From Coleophora flavipennella (lineage: Eukaryota > Arthropoda > Insecta > Lepidoptera > Coleophoridae), in contig OX369275.1 in the NCBI GenBank assembly GCA_947284805.1, positions 7,879,001-7,943,000 on the forward strand: 64,000 nt of DNA. The letters run 5' to 3'. Numbering within the stretch: the stretch's first letter is position 1; every line of letters starts with the position of its first letter. Shown piece by piece: positions 31,373 through 41,765 of this stretch. The position numbers were made by a program, and so were the translations under genes. The notes below the pieces were generated by a model. It did no database searches. It saw only the letters and a list, made by a program, of their open reading frames with translations, and was not told where the DNA came from.

Positions 31373-31589
31373 CGAAGTATAAATATTAGTACTAACATAC
31401 AGTATGGAGTATGGACACTCCCTGCCGCTCTCTAGATTACGACCTCACCCCTTCGTCACCCAGATTGATACAGATTGTTCACAGTTTGGTCGTTTGGTTG
31501 TCGAACGTATAGGATTTCGCCGCCATTTTGTTTGTCCCGTCATTCCTTTTTTGAAATTTCATTTCTGGCCCGTTGTGTCCAGGGAAGTG
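31373..31589 (+). mobile_element. R element with 7-bp target duplication CTAAAAC
   Basis: Starts CGAAGTATAAATATTAGTAC and ends TCCAGGGAAGTG. CTAAAAC occurs at 31366-31372 and 31590-31596. The interior includes GGATTTCGCCGCCATTTTG. Confidence 0.85.
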
Positions 31590-31920
31590 CTAAAACTTTG
31601 AAAATCTTTGAACTTTTTACAAATCCAACTACACACCAAGTTTGTCGACTATTACTCCTAAACTAAGAAAGTCTAGTTCGCCGTGATAATCTTCCTTTTT
31701 AATTGATTATATTATGTCCTACTATTTTCAATTATTTTCAGATGTCCTTAAATAGCGGTTTATCTGGTACTGGCACTTGACTCCAACTAAAATTAGCACT
31801 TTAAAACTTACTATTTCACAAACCGATCATTGAATCGAAAAATGGTATTGGCAAACCCTCAATAGTTTTAAAAGACCGATTCAACGATACCCCACACGAT
31901 AGGGTACGTCAACAAAAACA

Positions 31921-32371
31921 AATTCACCCCCTCTTTACAAGTAGGTGAGATACCCTAAAAAAATTCACCCCCTCTTTACAAGTAGGTGAGATACCCTAAA
32001 ACAATTCACCCCCTCTTTACAAGTAGGTGAGATACCCTAAAACAATTCACCCCCTCTTTACAAGTAGGTGAGATACCCTAAAACAATTCACCCCCTCTTT
32101 ACAAGTAGGTGAGATACCCTAAAACAATTCACCCCCTCTTTACAAGTAGGTGAGATACCCTAAAACAATTCACCCCCTCTTTACAAGTAGGTGAGATACC
32201 CTAAAACAATTCACCCCCTCTTTACAAGTAGGTGAGATACCCTAAAACAATTCACCCCCTCTTTACAAGTAGGTGAGATACCCTAAAACAATTCACCCCC
32301 TCTTTACAAGTAGGTGAGATACCCTAAAACAATTCACCCCCTCTTTACAAGTAGGTGAGATACCCTAAAAA
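31921..32371. repeat. 41-bp minisatellite, 11 units
   Basis: AATTCACCCCCTCTTTACAA then GTAGGTGAGATACCCTAAAAC, repeated every 41 bp from 31921 to 32331. Units are virtually identical, so the expansion is recent. Each unit holds CTTTACAAGTAGGTGAGA, a splice-donor-like string, with no evidence that it is used. Confidence 0.97.
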
Positions 32372-32402
32372 AAATGTTTTCAAGATTTTATTGTACCACT
32401 TT

Positions 32403-32512
32403 GTTATGTGTGAAGTCGACCTACCCGCACTGTCGACTAAGGCCCGATCGCCAAAATTCAGGGTAGGTGCCGTATATGGGGACGTACATGAGCTGATATG
32501 ATGATTGTACCA
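32403..32512 (+). repeat. SINE-A 3' fragment
   Basis: GTGTGAAGTCGACCTACCCG through TATATGGGGACGTACATGAG and CTGATATGATGAT: the last 110 bp of SINE-A in sense. Confidence 0.8.
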
Positions 32513-32919
32513 CTTTGTCGGCGTTATTAATATGTATTTCTCCAATGCGCATAGGGGTAATAAGACCCATTCCATCTTTGACATAAAATGCCAATTACAG
32601 CTTTCTAATACTAATAGTCTCTGAGCTAAGCCGCGGACAGACAGACATGGCGAAACTATAAGGGTCCCTTGTTGACTTCAGAACCCTAAAAAGAACTTGA
32701 GAGATGCAGTTATAAAGAAAAAGGAAGCAGCTGGATGATTACAGGTGCAGTCTGAAAAATAAGCCTCTCTCTTTGGAGGCCTATCTAGGCTAAGCCTCTC
32801 TTAAACTTCAACTCCCTAGACTTATTGTGGCTGCATCGAAGGCAGCGCTAAATTTAAATATCTGATAGAAGAAAACTATTTCTATTCTAATGCAAAATTG
32901 TACTTCGACTCTGTATAAC

Positions 32920-33132
32920 CAAAGTATATATATTATTACTATAGTAACATACAGTATGCACACTCCCGCCGCTCTCTAGATTGCGACCTCACCCCTTCGT
33001 CACCCATATTGATACAGATTGGTTACAGTTTGGTTGTCGAACGTATAGAATTACGCCGCCATTTTGTTTGTTCGGTCATTCGATTTTTTAAAAAGACATT
33101 TCTGGCCCGTTGTATGAAGTGTCCAGGGTGCG
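32920..33132 (+). mobile_element. R element with 7-bp target duplication GTATAAC
   Basis: Starts CAAAGTATATATATTATTAC and ends GTCCAGGGTGCG. GTATAAC lies at 32913-32919 and 33133-33139. Confidence 0.88.
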
Positions 33133-33139
33133 GTATAAC

Positions 33140-33600
33140 CTTAAAAAAGAAAAGCACGTAGTTCATTTTTAAAAACACAAATAAAAATATATGCGACAAT
33201 TATAGAGACAGTATTGTTTTCTATCGATCTCTTTGCGGATCGTTGGTCTCCGAGATTAAATTGGCTACCTTTAATTCCAATTGAAAATCCCTTGACAATG
33301 ACATGACGTTTTGGAATGGGATCTTTACAGGCGAATTCACCCTTATTTTCACATTTTATTGCGTAACTTCAAGCTGTGTCCTAGAATTTATGCGCTAAGA
33401 CTACTTAAATTAGCATGCTTCAACGATCATCTACAGATTGACTGAGTCGAGAGTCGATTATAATAAAATACCTACACACAATATTACCGCACTCGGGGGA
33501 TTAAATAAAAGTTTTGTACTATGTTAGTGTTTTCACAAATCTCAAAAACACATTATAATATAATATGTATCTATTTTTAAGTACCTTATTATTATTAGGT
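33140..33600. other. No feature recognised
   Basis: AT-rich sequence, no conserved frame. Confidence 0.3.
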
Positions 33601-33609
33601 ATTTTTTCC

Positions 33610-33845
33610 ATTTTCAAGCGACTTCCAAAAAAGGAGGAGGTTCTCTATTTGACTGTAAGTTTTTTTTATGTGTGTTACTTTAGAACTTTTGACTGGATGA
33701 ACCAATTTTGATGATTCTTTTTTATTTGAAAATATAAATTTTATCAAAATCGGTGTAGTATTTTATTAGAAAATTAACAAAAACCAAAAATAATGCAAAA
33801 TTGATCGAATTTGTTGCGATGGAAGTCGGTTTTTTAACGTTTTTC
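33610..33845 (+). repeat. S-family dispersed repeat
   Basis: TTTTCAAGCGACTTCCAAAA, AGGAGGAGGTTCTCTATTTG, TCAAAATCGGTGTAGTATTT and GATGGAAGTCGGTTTTTTAA match 5090-5380, with an internal deletion of about 25 bp after TTATTTGAAA. Confidence 0.7.
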
Positions 33846-33947
33846 AATGATAAAGTCGCCCCCTATTTTTTTTTATTCTCTAATGTGTTCAAGGCTTCAC
33901 AGATATTAGAAAAAAAATCTCCTAAACATACTTCCAAACAACTAATC

Positions 33948-34257
33948 ATCATCATTATATCAGCTGAAAGACGTCCACTGCTGGACAAAGGCCTCCCCCA
34001 AGGATTTCTACGATGACCGGTCCTGCGCTGCCCGCATCCAGCGTCTTCCCGCGAATTTCACAAGGTACGTCGGTCCACCGCGTGGGAGGCCTGCCTACGC
34101 TACGTCTTCCGGTGCGCAGTCGCCACTCGAGAACTTTACTACCCCAACGGCCATCTGTTCTACGAGTCACACCTGCACACTGCCACTTCATTTTCGCGAT
34201 TTTGTGAGCTATTTCAGTTACTTTGGTTCTCCTACGGATCAGCTTATCGCCAAACAA
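33948..34257 (-). pseudogene. RTE LINE C-terminal fragment
   Basis: The antisense frame reads RRRTKVTEIAHKIAKMKWQC, DGRWGSKVLEWRLRTGRRS, VGRPPTRWTDVP; the GSAGPVIVEILG frame that follows is shifted. The tail (ATCATCATTATATCAGCTG) is at 33948. 5'-truncated, about 100 codons. Confidence 0.85.
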
Positions 34258-34600
34258 CTTATAGTTTTTTAAAACCTAATAAACCAATTAAATTAATTAG
34301 GTCAGCACCAACTAAGAGAGCCGAGTCAACCCCGAGTTACCAACTCTAATTGCAAAAAAGCTACTAATTAATTAACTCCACTTCACTCGAAAATGTTCAC
34401 AAGTGCGTGTCGTGGAAAGACAACATACGTGACATCGCATGCACATCAGAGGATCAGAGGCGTGTAAATAAGCTAGTCAAAAATCTCAATACCTCTGAAC
34501 TAGCTAGGCATTCATTCCGTTAGAAATAGCATCGTATTTGGAGTTTTGGCTCTTTTCCCCTCAACTAGCTAAGCAAGCCTTACCGCACTCAGTAGTATTA
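34258..34600. other. No feature recognised
   Basis: No conserved coding or known repeat was found. Confidence 0.3.
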
Positions 34601-34610
34601 TACTTTTTTA

Positions 34611-35118
34611 TCCACAATTGGCAAGCCCTTGGCATCATCTAACCTGATGGCTTACCGCACTCAGTAGTATTATACTTTTTTATCCACAATTGGCAAGCCT
34701 TTGGCATCATCTAACCTGATGGTAAGTGACGATGATGGCGAAGATGGAAGCGGACTTACCAAGATTCCCAACGCAATGGGGATCTAACTGGCTATCTTAT
34801 CTGCAAGCCGAACACATCAATGCTGTTAACATTGATGCTTGGCGGCAAGACTTACAGATGATGGTAGCTACCCAGGCGGGCTTAGAAAATGCTCTTCCAC
34901 CAACCAAACTACGATAGTATTAATATATATACTGTGGTCGACTAATGCCTGATCGCCCTAATTCAGGGTAGGATCGAGCCCCTCGGTGGGGACGTATATG
35001 AGCTGCATATATTTTGACCAAACCTAGTCTTACAAAGTTCGACTCCTCCGGAAATCGAACCCGCGATCTGCCGATGTAAAGGTAATGGACTTAAACATTA
35101 CGCCACGGAAGCTTAATG
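34611..35118 (-). repeat. SINE-B split by a SINE-A fragment, with a 5' junction duplication
   Basis: CTTACCGCACTCAGTAGTAT plus the SINE-B tail occurs twice (34580-34645 and 34650-34710), a 70-bp tandem duplication of the insertion junction. SINE-B then runs to ACCAAACTA (34914), is broken by SINE-A sequence (34938-35005), and resumes at ACCAAACCTAGTCTTAC (35016) to the head CATTACGCCACGGAAGC. Confidence 0.85.
34938..35008 (+). repeat. SINE-A 3' fragment inside SINE-B
   Basis: GGTCGACTAATGCCTGATCG through CCCCTCGGTGGGGACGTATA and TGAGCTGCATAT. Bordered by ACCAAAC on both sides, consistent with a target duplication. The first 20 bases (ATAGTATTAATATATATACT) resemble an R-type edge. Confidence 0.7.
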
Positions 35119-35485
35119 ATTCCCCACTCACCTGACCTCACGGCTAGGTATACGGTTCCTACCATGAGGCGAAGGCAGAGACCATCTGCAGTAGGTCTTG
35201 TAGTACCCTCGTAGTACCCTGGTCCAAACATCCGGAAAGTTAGCCGGATGAGTCATCGCGTTGTATGTGCGAACTTATTTTTCCCACAACATAACTAACA
35301 AGTAACTAGTATCTCATCTGTGACTAAACTCGGAGCCCACATCGACCTATTCGTATCTATTGATATCTATCAGTCGAACCGTACGTCAATTGCAATATAC
35401 GACCGGTCCAGGGGTTCGTGAGGGCTACAATAAAGTAGCCCCACTTTTTTCAGCACAACGAAGAAGATTCAGTATGTTATAATAA
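35119..35485. other. No feature recognised
   Basis: GC is slightly higher at 35120-35260, with a short internal duplication (GTAGTACCCTCGTAGTACCC). No gene was identified. Confidence 0.3.
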
Positions 35486-35493
35486 TTCATATA

Positions 35494-35721
35494 CAGGGTG
35501 TAACAAAATTGGTGTACGTCCCGTTAACTGGGGCTTCTACTCATCATACTGAACAACTTTTGTTCTACGACTTTGCTGAAATCTCACCAATTTTGTGCAT
35601 TTTGGTAACGAGGTTCCAATTTTTTTTTGAGAATTGACAATGAGTTGCTTGGGGAAAGTTGTTCAGTATGATGACTAGAACCCCCAGTTAACGGGTCCTA
35701 CACCAATTTTTTTACATCCTG
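35494..35721. mobile_element. T-family MITE, complete
   Basis: CAGGGTGTAACAAAATTGGT at the left and ACACCAATTTTTTTACATCC then TG at the right, flanked by TA. Arms carry CCCGTTAACTGGGGCTTCTA and its complement around a centre near 35605. 228 bp, no ORF. Confidence 0.85.
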
Positions 35722-35942
35722 TATATTCAGTTTATTAAAGTCAAATATTTATAAAGAAGAGGTAATTTCTATTTAAACGAGTACATGAAAATTTCCAGTC
35801 TGGTTTACGGGGACGAGTCAAACAAGTCCTAAATAAAACCGTTGAATCCTGAGTATAAAAAAGTGGTACAAAATTTTGGGATTCAAAGATTTGTAGCAGA
35901 CACGTTTCAAATGAAATAAAAGCTAGCAAAACAACGAAAACC
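35722..35942. other. No feature recognised
   Basis: Short unique stretch before the tandem repeat. Confidence 0.3.
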
Positions 35943-36599
35943 ACAACCACTTATACCGCGCAAGATACGCGTCACACAACGTCACTGAAGTGTAAATTTA
36001 CAGCGGCTGGGCTGATACAAATTTTCACGCACACATTTGATGTATGCACGTCGTTTTAAATAAGAAATTGTAGCTAGTGCACTAAAGCTGTTAAATAGTT
36101 TGTCGGCAAAGTGCCACTAGTTCTCTTATTGTGCAATAAAAGTTTATAATTTAAAAGCTGCACAACCACTTATACCGCGCAAGATACGCGTCACACAACG
36201 TCACTGAAGTGTAAATTTACAGCGGCTGGGCTGATACAAATTTTCACGCACACATTTGATGTATGCACGTCGTTTTAAATAAGAAATTGTAGCTAGTGCA
36301 CTAAAGCTGTTAAATAGTTTGTCGGCAAAGTGCCACTAGTTCTCTTATTGTGCAATAAAAGTTTATAATTTAAAAGCTGCACAACCACTTATACCGCGCA
36401 AGATACGCGTCACACAACGTCACTGAAGTGTAAATTTACAGCGGCTGGGCTGATACAAATTTACACGCACACATTTAATGTATGCACGTTGTTTTAAATA
36501 AGAAATTGTAGCTAGTGCACTAAAACTGTTAAATAGTTTGTCGGCAAAGTGCCACTAGTTCTCTTATTGTGCAATAAAAGTTTATAATTTAAAAGCTGC
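35943..36599. repeat. 219-bp tandem repeat, 3 copies
   Basis: ACAACCACTTATACCGCGCA begins at 35943, 36162 and 36381, an exact 219-bp period (73 codons long, but no frame stays open). Units 1 and 2 appear identical; unit 3 has a few substitutions. The triplication is therefore very recent, or possibly an assembly artefact. Confidence 0.95.
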
Positions 36600-36639
36600 A
36601 AAGATACGAACGTTATTAGTTTTTTTTTATATTGGTAGA

Positions 36640-36830
36640 AATGCCAGATGGGGAGGAAAGGTTCTCGAGTGGCCACTTATACGTAGTATTGGATGGCCTT
36701 CCATCAGGTGGACAGATGATCTATACTCGGGTGAATCGTATGATGATTAGAATCACGGCTGCAAAAAATTGGCGATGGATTACAGCCAAAGGGATGTAAA
36801 TACTCAGGAAAGAGTTTTCTAAATAAATCG
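36640..36830 (+). pseudogene. Second RTE-like LINE C-terminal remnant
   Basis: The frame around 36645 reads DGEERFSSGHL-like debris, while the shifted reading gives GRWGGKVLEWP and IRWTDDL followed by TAAKNWRWIT. This is the same order as the RTE tail (GRWGxKVLEW..RWTDDL..GxxWM) but too diverged to be the same family. Short and disabled. Confidence 0.5.
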
Positions 36831-37100
36831 TATTGTTAGAAAAACCCTGTAATCAGTATGGATCTATGGGGTCTGGAGCTGTCATTTTAATCATCACACG
36901 ATTTAATCTGGTTTATAGTTAAGCTTGCAGGAAACCGCCGCGGCGCGTCGGATGCATGTAGCTCGTAGCCAGGGTAAGTGGAAACATGAGGGAGGTACAT
37001 GTTCAACTCAGTTGATTGCTTCCTGTTAATTTACATCAGACGATTTTACCGAAAAAAACAACAATTCAACGAAAAGACATCAAAGCGAGCGACAGAAAAA
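36831..37100. other. No feature recognised
   Basis: Nothing identified. Confidence 0.25.
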
Positions 37101-37104
37101 AAAT

Positions 37105-37450
37105 GTTTATACAAGCTTTTACTTGCAATATATGGTATGTTTGTTCGGGTGGAATCTTGCAACTAAATTTTGAAGCAGATATCTTCAACCGATTGAGCTA
37201 AATTTTAATACACGTTCAGTTTGAATGACAATGCATGCTGTGTGATTCATTCTAAATCCAATATGGCGGACTCCCAAAGATGGTGGACCAGTTTTTTTTT
37301 ATGCACCCCAATGATATGGGTATCAAATTATAGGGTTGGCCGAGAAGAATACGATATAATTAAAATTCTTTTTAAAGAAAAGTACATAGTAAATGTACCT
37401 AAAAGTTTTTAGGTTTTTCGAAAATTATTTTTCAGTTCGAACTCCTTGGC
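37105..37450 (+). repeat. Q-family repeat
   Basis: ACAAGCTTTTACTTGCAATA, TATCTTCAACCGATTGAGCT, CATTCTAAATCCAATATGGC, CCCAATGATATGGGTATCA: best-matched partner of 17165-17520. Confidence 0.75.
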
Positions 37451-37600
37451 GCGAGTACGACACACACTTGGTAGGTTTTTATTATTTGTTAAAATTTTAT
37501 TATTACGATTTAAAAGATACAGCCCTTTAAAGGGCGGACAGACAGACAGACAGGCAGCGAAGGCTTAGTTACCTGGAACTGAATCCTAAAAAACTAATTA
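37440..37600 (+). repeat. P-family fragment
   Basis: CGCGAGTACGACACACACTT, ATACAGCCCTTTAAAGG, then GACAGACAGACAGGCAGCG and CTGAATCCTAAAAAAC: the P 3' half, directly downstream (on the minus-strand gene) of the PLC-beta exon. Confidence 0.55.
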
Positions 37601-37616
37601 CAATGTTTTCTCTCAC

Positions 37617-37754
37617 CTGAGCGACCTCTTTCCTTGCACAACAGAAATTGATGAAGGTGACGTTCACGAAGTCAGCTCCATAGCAGACAGTAACAGTCTT
37701 CTCCTCCAGAGAGCCTTGCGAGCCTATCATTACCACGTTCCTGATCTTCGGGTC
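37617..37754 (-). CDS. Plc21C: Phospholipase C-beta exon, N-terminal PH region
   Basis: An internal 138-bp exon (46 codons, phase 0 at both ends), read on the minus strand from 37754 to 37617. The acceptor is TTTGTGTTTGTCCTCAG and the donor CAG|GTGAGA. It encodes DPKIRNVVMIGSQGSLEEKT followed by VTVCYGADFVNVTFINFCCA and RKEVAQ. PLC-beta hydrolyses PIP2 to IP3 and diacylglycerol downstream of Gq at the plasma membrane. This segment matches the N-terminal PH-like domain, where DPK, LEE..TV and the YGxDFVNVxFxNF run are family hallmarks. That run fits the PLCB1-3/Plc21C class better than norpA, so the symbol is a best guess by class; the PLC-beta call itself is firmer. GC content is near 50% against an AT-rich surround, as for a selected exon. 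No other PLC-beta exon was found in the window, so its introns must be long. P copies lie on both sides. Confidence 0.85.
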
Positions 37755-37969
37755 CTGAGGACAAACACAAAAACGTTATCTAGATGAAGTGAAGGCGAAT
37801 CGATATGGGTGGTCGATATGAGCTTCCAGGACTTCCAAGCGGGGTGGCACGCCTTGGAAAGTAGGTAAGGCAAAGAACATGAAACTAGGAAATAAGTAAA
37901 TTTTTTCGTACAGATAATATATGTACCACAAAGGAAAAAGAAGTATTCGTTATCAAGAATAAGAAAACC

Positions 37970-38478
37970 GACCAGGTGCGAGTAGGACTCGCATTTCCAG
38001 GGTTCCGTTTCATACCACACCTCTCCACAAAACTATGACAATGATACCTGTTCACATTACAAGCAAAGACATCAACGCGAACGACAGATTTTTTTTTCTT
38101 GCAGTTGAACGACAGAAAAATGCTTTTTTTTTCATTCAGTTCAAAGTCCTTAACGCGATCCGGATTTGGCTAGTTTTTATTATTTGTTGTTTTACTTCAG
38201 AACTAGTATTATATATAATCACTTTAAGTTTCACGTTTGTACATATTACCGTTTTGACAATAGAGCTAAATAAAAAATATCTCTAAAATACATATAACTT
38301 AATTATAATTTTTCACTTTTTTATATATTTATTATTTGCTGTTATAGCTCCAATAGACAAACAAACATGTAAAAATTTAAACTGTCTACCTATTACGGTT
38401 TATGAAATACAGCCCGCTGACCGACAGACGAACGGCTTAGTTATAGGGTTAACCTTTGGGTGTACGAAACCCTAAAAA
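37970..38478 (+). repeat. P-family element
   Basis: ACCAGGTGCGAGTAGGACTC at the left, GACCGACAGACGAACGGCTT and GTACGAAACCCTAAAAAAC at the right. The next P copy follows head to tail at 38478. Confidence 0.7.
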
Positions 38479-39063
38479 ACCGGCCAAGTGCGACTCGGGG
38501 TCAGACAAACAGGGTTCCGCACTAAAACTTTAATTACTTACTGAACAAGACCTCTCAGTACATACTTTTTTATAGGTAAATAGGGGTCTACTTATTTTGG
38601 ACTTTAGAAATTTCATTTTTCCTGTGAGGGCTGTAAGAACAAAAGGACTTTCGATTTTCTCATAGATTTTCCTGCAATCATTGCATTTAAAGTCAAACTG
38701 TATTTTTTTAAGATTATTTAAGATAATTTTTTCGCCTCTTTTCTTAAAAATCTTCAAAACTATGTATTTTAAAATAAATAAAAAAAAATATATTTGATAT
38801 TCTCACAACTGGCCGTTGTCACACACAATATATTTTAAAAACCTTTTTAATTAGCTTATTTAACCCCCTCCAAGTGGCTCCCATGTTTTAATATCATTTA
38901 CTTACGTTACACGTCAGTCTTTGGGTCACCGACTTTCATATGTGTACCAAATTTCAACTCAATCGGTCCAATAATTTCCGAGCAAATTGGCTGTGATGGA
39001 GGGACAGACACACGAGTGATCCTATAATGGTTCCGTTTTTACCTTTTGAAGTACGCAACCCTA
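38478..39063 (+). repeat. P-family element, second in tandem
   Basis: CCGGCCAAGTGCGACTCGGG at the left, GACAGACACACGAGTGATC and ACGCAACCCTAAAAACGG at the right. The interior differs strongly from the preceding copy, so the two are different subfamilies sharing ends. Confidence 0.75.
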
Positions 39064-39086
39064 AAAACGGAGTACCGACTTAACAT

Positions 39087-39373
39087 CATCATTACAGCTC
39101 ATATACGTCCCCACCGAGGGGCTCGAGCCTACCCTGAATCAGGGCGATTAGGCCTAGTCGACCACGCGGGCCCAGTGCGGGTTGGTCGACTTCACACACA
39201 ACCTTCGAGTTTCTTCGCAGGCGTGTGTAGGTTTTCTCACGATGTTTTCCTTCACCGTTAAAGCAATCGGTAAGTATGTACGTAATTTTTTGAAAAACTC
39301 ATTGGTACATTGGCCGTCCAGATTTGAACCCGGTACCTCTGGTTAAATGGACCGAGTCGTTACCGGTTGAGCC
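39087..39373 (-). repeat. SINE-A2, full length, 13-bp target duplication
   Basis: The minus-strand head is GGTGGCTCAACCGGTAACGA with box B GGGTTCAAATCTGG; the tail is at low coordinates. ACCGACTTAACAT occurs at 39074-39086 and again exactly 300 bp later (39374-39386). Confidence 0.9.
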
Positions 39374-39389
39374 ACCGACTTAACATACC

Positions 39390-39780
39390 TATCTATTATG
39401 TTGCCATCAAAACAAAAATTTTAGAAACAAATGCTCAGATTGTCAAAGTTTAAAAGAAATAAAATCTTGTTAAGCACAGTATTACAGATAGAATGTACTT
39501 CAATTATCATAACTGCGCCAATATTTTTCAAACTTTTGCGAGTTTCAAACTCGACCGAAGATTCCCGAGTAAATCTAAATCCAAACACAACAAAGTTTTC
39601 TCGTAAGTGCACTTTTAGCGACAGTAACATATTGAGTCTTTTCACTTCATACGACAATGTCTTAGGACTAATATTGACATCTAATCTAACGAGAAAGTAC
39701 AAAACTTACAAACTATTTCTGTGCATCGGTCGCCCCTTTAATGCCCCCCGCCTCCGCCCCCTTCTAAAACCATAAGTCAA
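39390..39780. other. Unidentified; open on both strands
   Basis: The plus frame 39431-39775 (114 codons, includes NLNPNTTKFSRKCTFSDSN) and the overlapping minus frame 39421-39702 (93 codons) are both open, although the region is AT-rich. No family was recognised. It may be an unrecognised repeat or the coding remnant of one. Confidence 0.3.
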
Positions 39781-40138
39781 GATATTTTTTTGAAAAATAT
39801 TAATTAGTTACGTTCCTGCTTACATTAAAGGGACCTACCACAGATAATTTCAATATTCCTATTTGTATAACTATAGATTCATGTGTTTAAAAACTCCAGA
39901 GAAATAAGTTATGAGAAGTCCTATTTTTTGCGATTTTGGCCTTTAAATTGAAAATTAATAGTTAATAATTAATTTACATGTTTTTATTTATTCATTTGTA
40001 TTTTCATTAATTTTAAATATATTTATTGATTATTAATTTTGGGTCTTTGGGGAAAGTTGTTAAGTTTAATGAGAAGAAACCCAACTAGAACACTATATAA
40101 CAATACAGTGTTCAAGTTGGGTTATATTATATATTATT
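39781..40138. other. AT-rich with T-family scrap and hairpin
   Basis: TTTGGGGAAAGTTGTTAAGT at 40046 is a T right-arm fragment. AACCCAACTAGAACACT (40078) pairs with AGTGTTCAAGTTGGGTT (40108). Otherwise featureless. Confidence 0.45.
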
Positions 40139-40139
40139 A

Positions 40140-40346
40140 CTAGTGGAAGCCCGCAGCTTCGCCCGCGCCGATCCCGATTTTTGCGGTTCCCGTGGGAATT
40201 TCCCAAAATCCTTTCTTAGCGGATGCTTACGTTATAACATCTACCTGCATGCCAAATTTCAGCCCGATCCGTCCAGTGGTTTGGGCTGTGCGTTGATTGA
40301 TAGGTCACTATCTCAGTCAGTCACCTTTGAGTTATATATATTTAGA
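40140..40346 (-). mobile_element. Non-autonomous Helitron, 207 bp
   Basis: On the minus strand it begins TCTAAATATATATAACTCAA after an A and ends GGGCTTCCACTAG before a T, the A^T insertion and TC..CTAG ends of Helitrons. The interior has GCGGGCGAAGCTGCGGGC near its 3' end, giving a hairpin. No Rep/helicase. Confidence 0.75.
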
Positions 40347-40449
40347 TAACACTATTTTGATAAAACTTGTAGATAATTGTTAAATGTACAATCCTATGCA
40401 AATTGCAAAGTATTTTGTGATTATATTATTTATTACCTAATCAAGCAGA

Positions 40450-40795
40450 TAGATTATGTGGAGCAAGCGTGGTAAGAATGTACCTTTTGTTTTCTTATCA
40501 ATTTTTCAACACAAAAATGATTTCCAACGGATAGTCTGAAGAAGATTCTGAAGAGAAAATTGCACAGAAACACTGTAATAACAGCATTACAGCACCTATT
40601 GTCGGCCAAAGCTGGGCGCAATGCGATTTGTCCACAAAAGGCCATTCCCACAAATTGATAGCCTGCGGCCTCGTATGCCGACCAACCCCACGCCGATGCC
40701 TGCACGTTGAAGAGCAGGGTAGCAGGGTAGGAGGGTCCGATTAAATAAAATGGAAGGATTACCACCAAAGCACTGTTTTAATTCATTCACTTATT
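40450..40795 (-). other. Unidentified minus-strand open region
   Basis: Two overlapping minus frames are open: 40454-40768 (104 codons, hydrophobic, ends in a basic KLIRKQK) and 40596-40790 (64 codons, includes GIGVGLVGIRGRRLSICGNG). GC is raised at 40600-40735. Neither was recognised. It could be an exon or an unknown repeat. Confidence 0.3.
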
Positions 40796-40812
40796 TACGT
40801 TGTTAATCCTAC

Positions 40813-41092
40813 TATGATATTAGCTCATATACGTCCCCACCGAGGGGCTCGAGCCTACCCTGAATTATGGCGATCGGGCCTTAGTCGACCACGCGGGTCC
40901 AGTGCAGGTTGGTCGACTTCACACACAACCTGAGAGTTTCTCGGCAGGCGTGTGCAGGTTTCCTCACGATGTTTTTCCTTCACCGTATAAGAGCGTCGGA
41001 TAAACGTACATATGAAATCTAAATTCAAAATCACATTGGTACGTGGCAGGATTCGAACCACGACCTCCTAGACAGTTACGCCACCGACGCTC
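40813..41092 (-). repeat. SINE-A1, near full length
   Basis: The minus-strand head GAGCGTCGGTGGCGTAACTG with box B GGTTCGAATCC carries a small deletion after CTCCTA. The body and TCGGTGGGGACGTATATGAG tail are intact. Confidence 0.9.
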
Positions 41093-41097
41093 TAATT

Positions 41098-41490
41098 CTA
41101 ATTCTACTAATATTATAAACGCAAAATTTATAAGAATGTATGATAGTATGTTTGTTACTCTTTCACGCAAAAACTACAGATCGCATCTGGCCGAAATTTG
41201 GTAGGTAGACAGATTAGGACCTGGATTAGCACATATACTACTTATTTCCACGCTCGCGAGCCGCTTGCGACTCGCGCACTGTGCACCCTCGAAAAGTCAT
41301 AGAAACGTTGTCCACGCGGGTGAAGCTTTTCGGCTCGCGCACGTGGAAAAAGTAGCCTATGTGTTAATCCATGTTCTTATCTGTCTACCTACCAAATTTC
41401 AGCCAGATCCGTTCAGTAGTTTTTGCTTGAAAGAGTAACAAACATACATCCATACATTCTTACAAACTTTCGCGTTTATAATATTAGTAG
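41098..41490. mobile_element. Inverted pair of TACTAATATTATAAACGC ends
   Basis: Left TACTAATATTATAAACGCAA, GTTTGTTACTCTTTCACGC, GCCGAAATTTGGTAGGTAG; right is the complement, CTACCTACCAAATTTCAGCC to GCGTTTATAATATTAGTAGG. Arms are about 130 bp around a GC-rich core (GCTCGCGAGCCGCTTGCGAC). The left end resembles a Helitron 5' end and is present at both ends, so this is a foldback derivative. Confidence 0.7.
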
Positions 41491-41765
41491 GATAGATTTT
41501 AATTGTTTTTTTATTATTTTTGATGAAAATGGATCTGCAAAACGACGACGATTAATCTTAATGAGATGAAGCTGGAAATGAGACGTAAACCTTTCTTGAT
41601 GATACACACTAACTAAACACGGCCAATTGAAAAGCAAATGCCTATTAAAAATCAGCAGGTAATTTATACTTTTCGCAAATATTCAGTGAAGCCAACACAA
41701 TAAACAACTCTGTAAATGATATTACGTATGAATGATTTTTAACAATGGTTGGTCGTTCCCTACAC

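Larger units (their letters stand above)
31690..32695 (+). repeat. P-type element expanded by a minisatellite
   Basis: The flanks follow the copy at 9058-9640: GGCACTTGACTCCAACTAAA, AACGATACCCCACACG, TCTGAGCTAAGCCGCGGAC and a terminal TTCAGAACCCTAAAAA. Inside lie the 41-bp array (31921-32371) and a SINE-A fragment. Confidence 0.65.

Noticed and set aside
31921..32371. CRISPR-like appearance of a 41-bp repeat
   Set aside because: No unique spacers; every base belongs to the repeat.
37730..38020. 96-codon minus-strand frame overlapping the PLC-beta exon
   Set aside because: It uses a different frame from the conserved exon and extends into P-family DNA.
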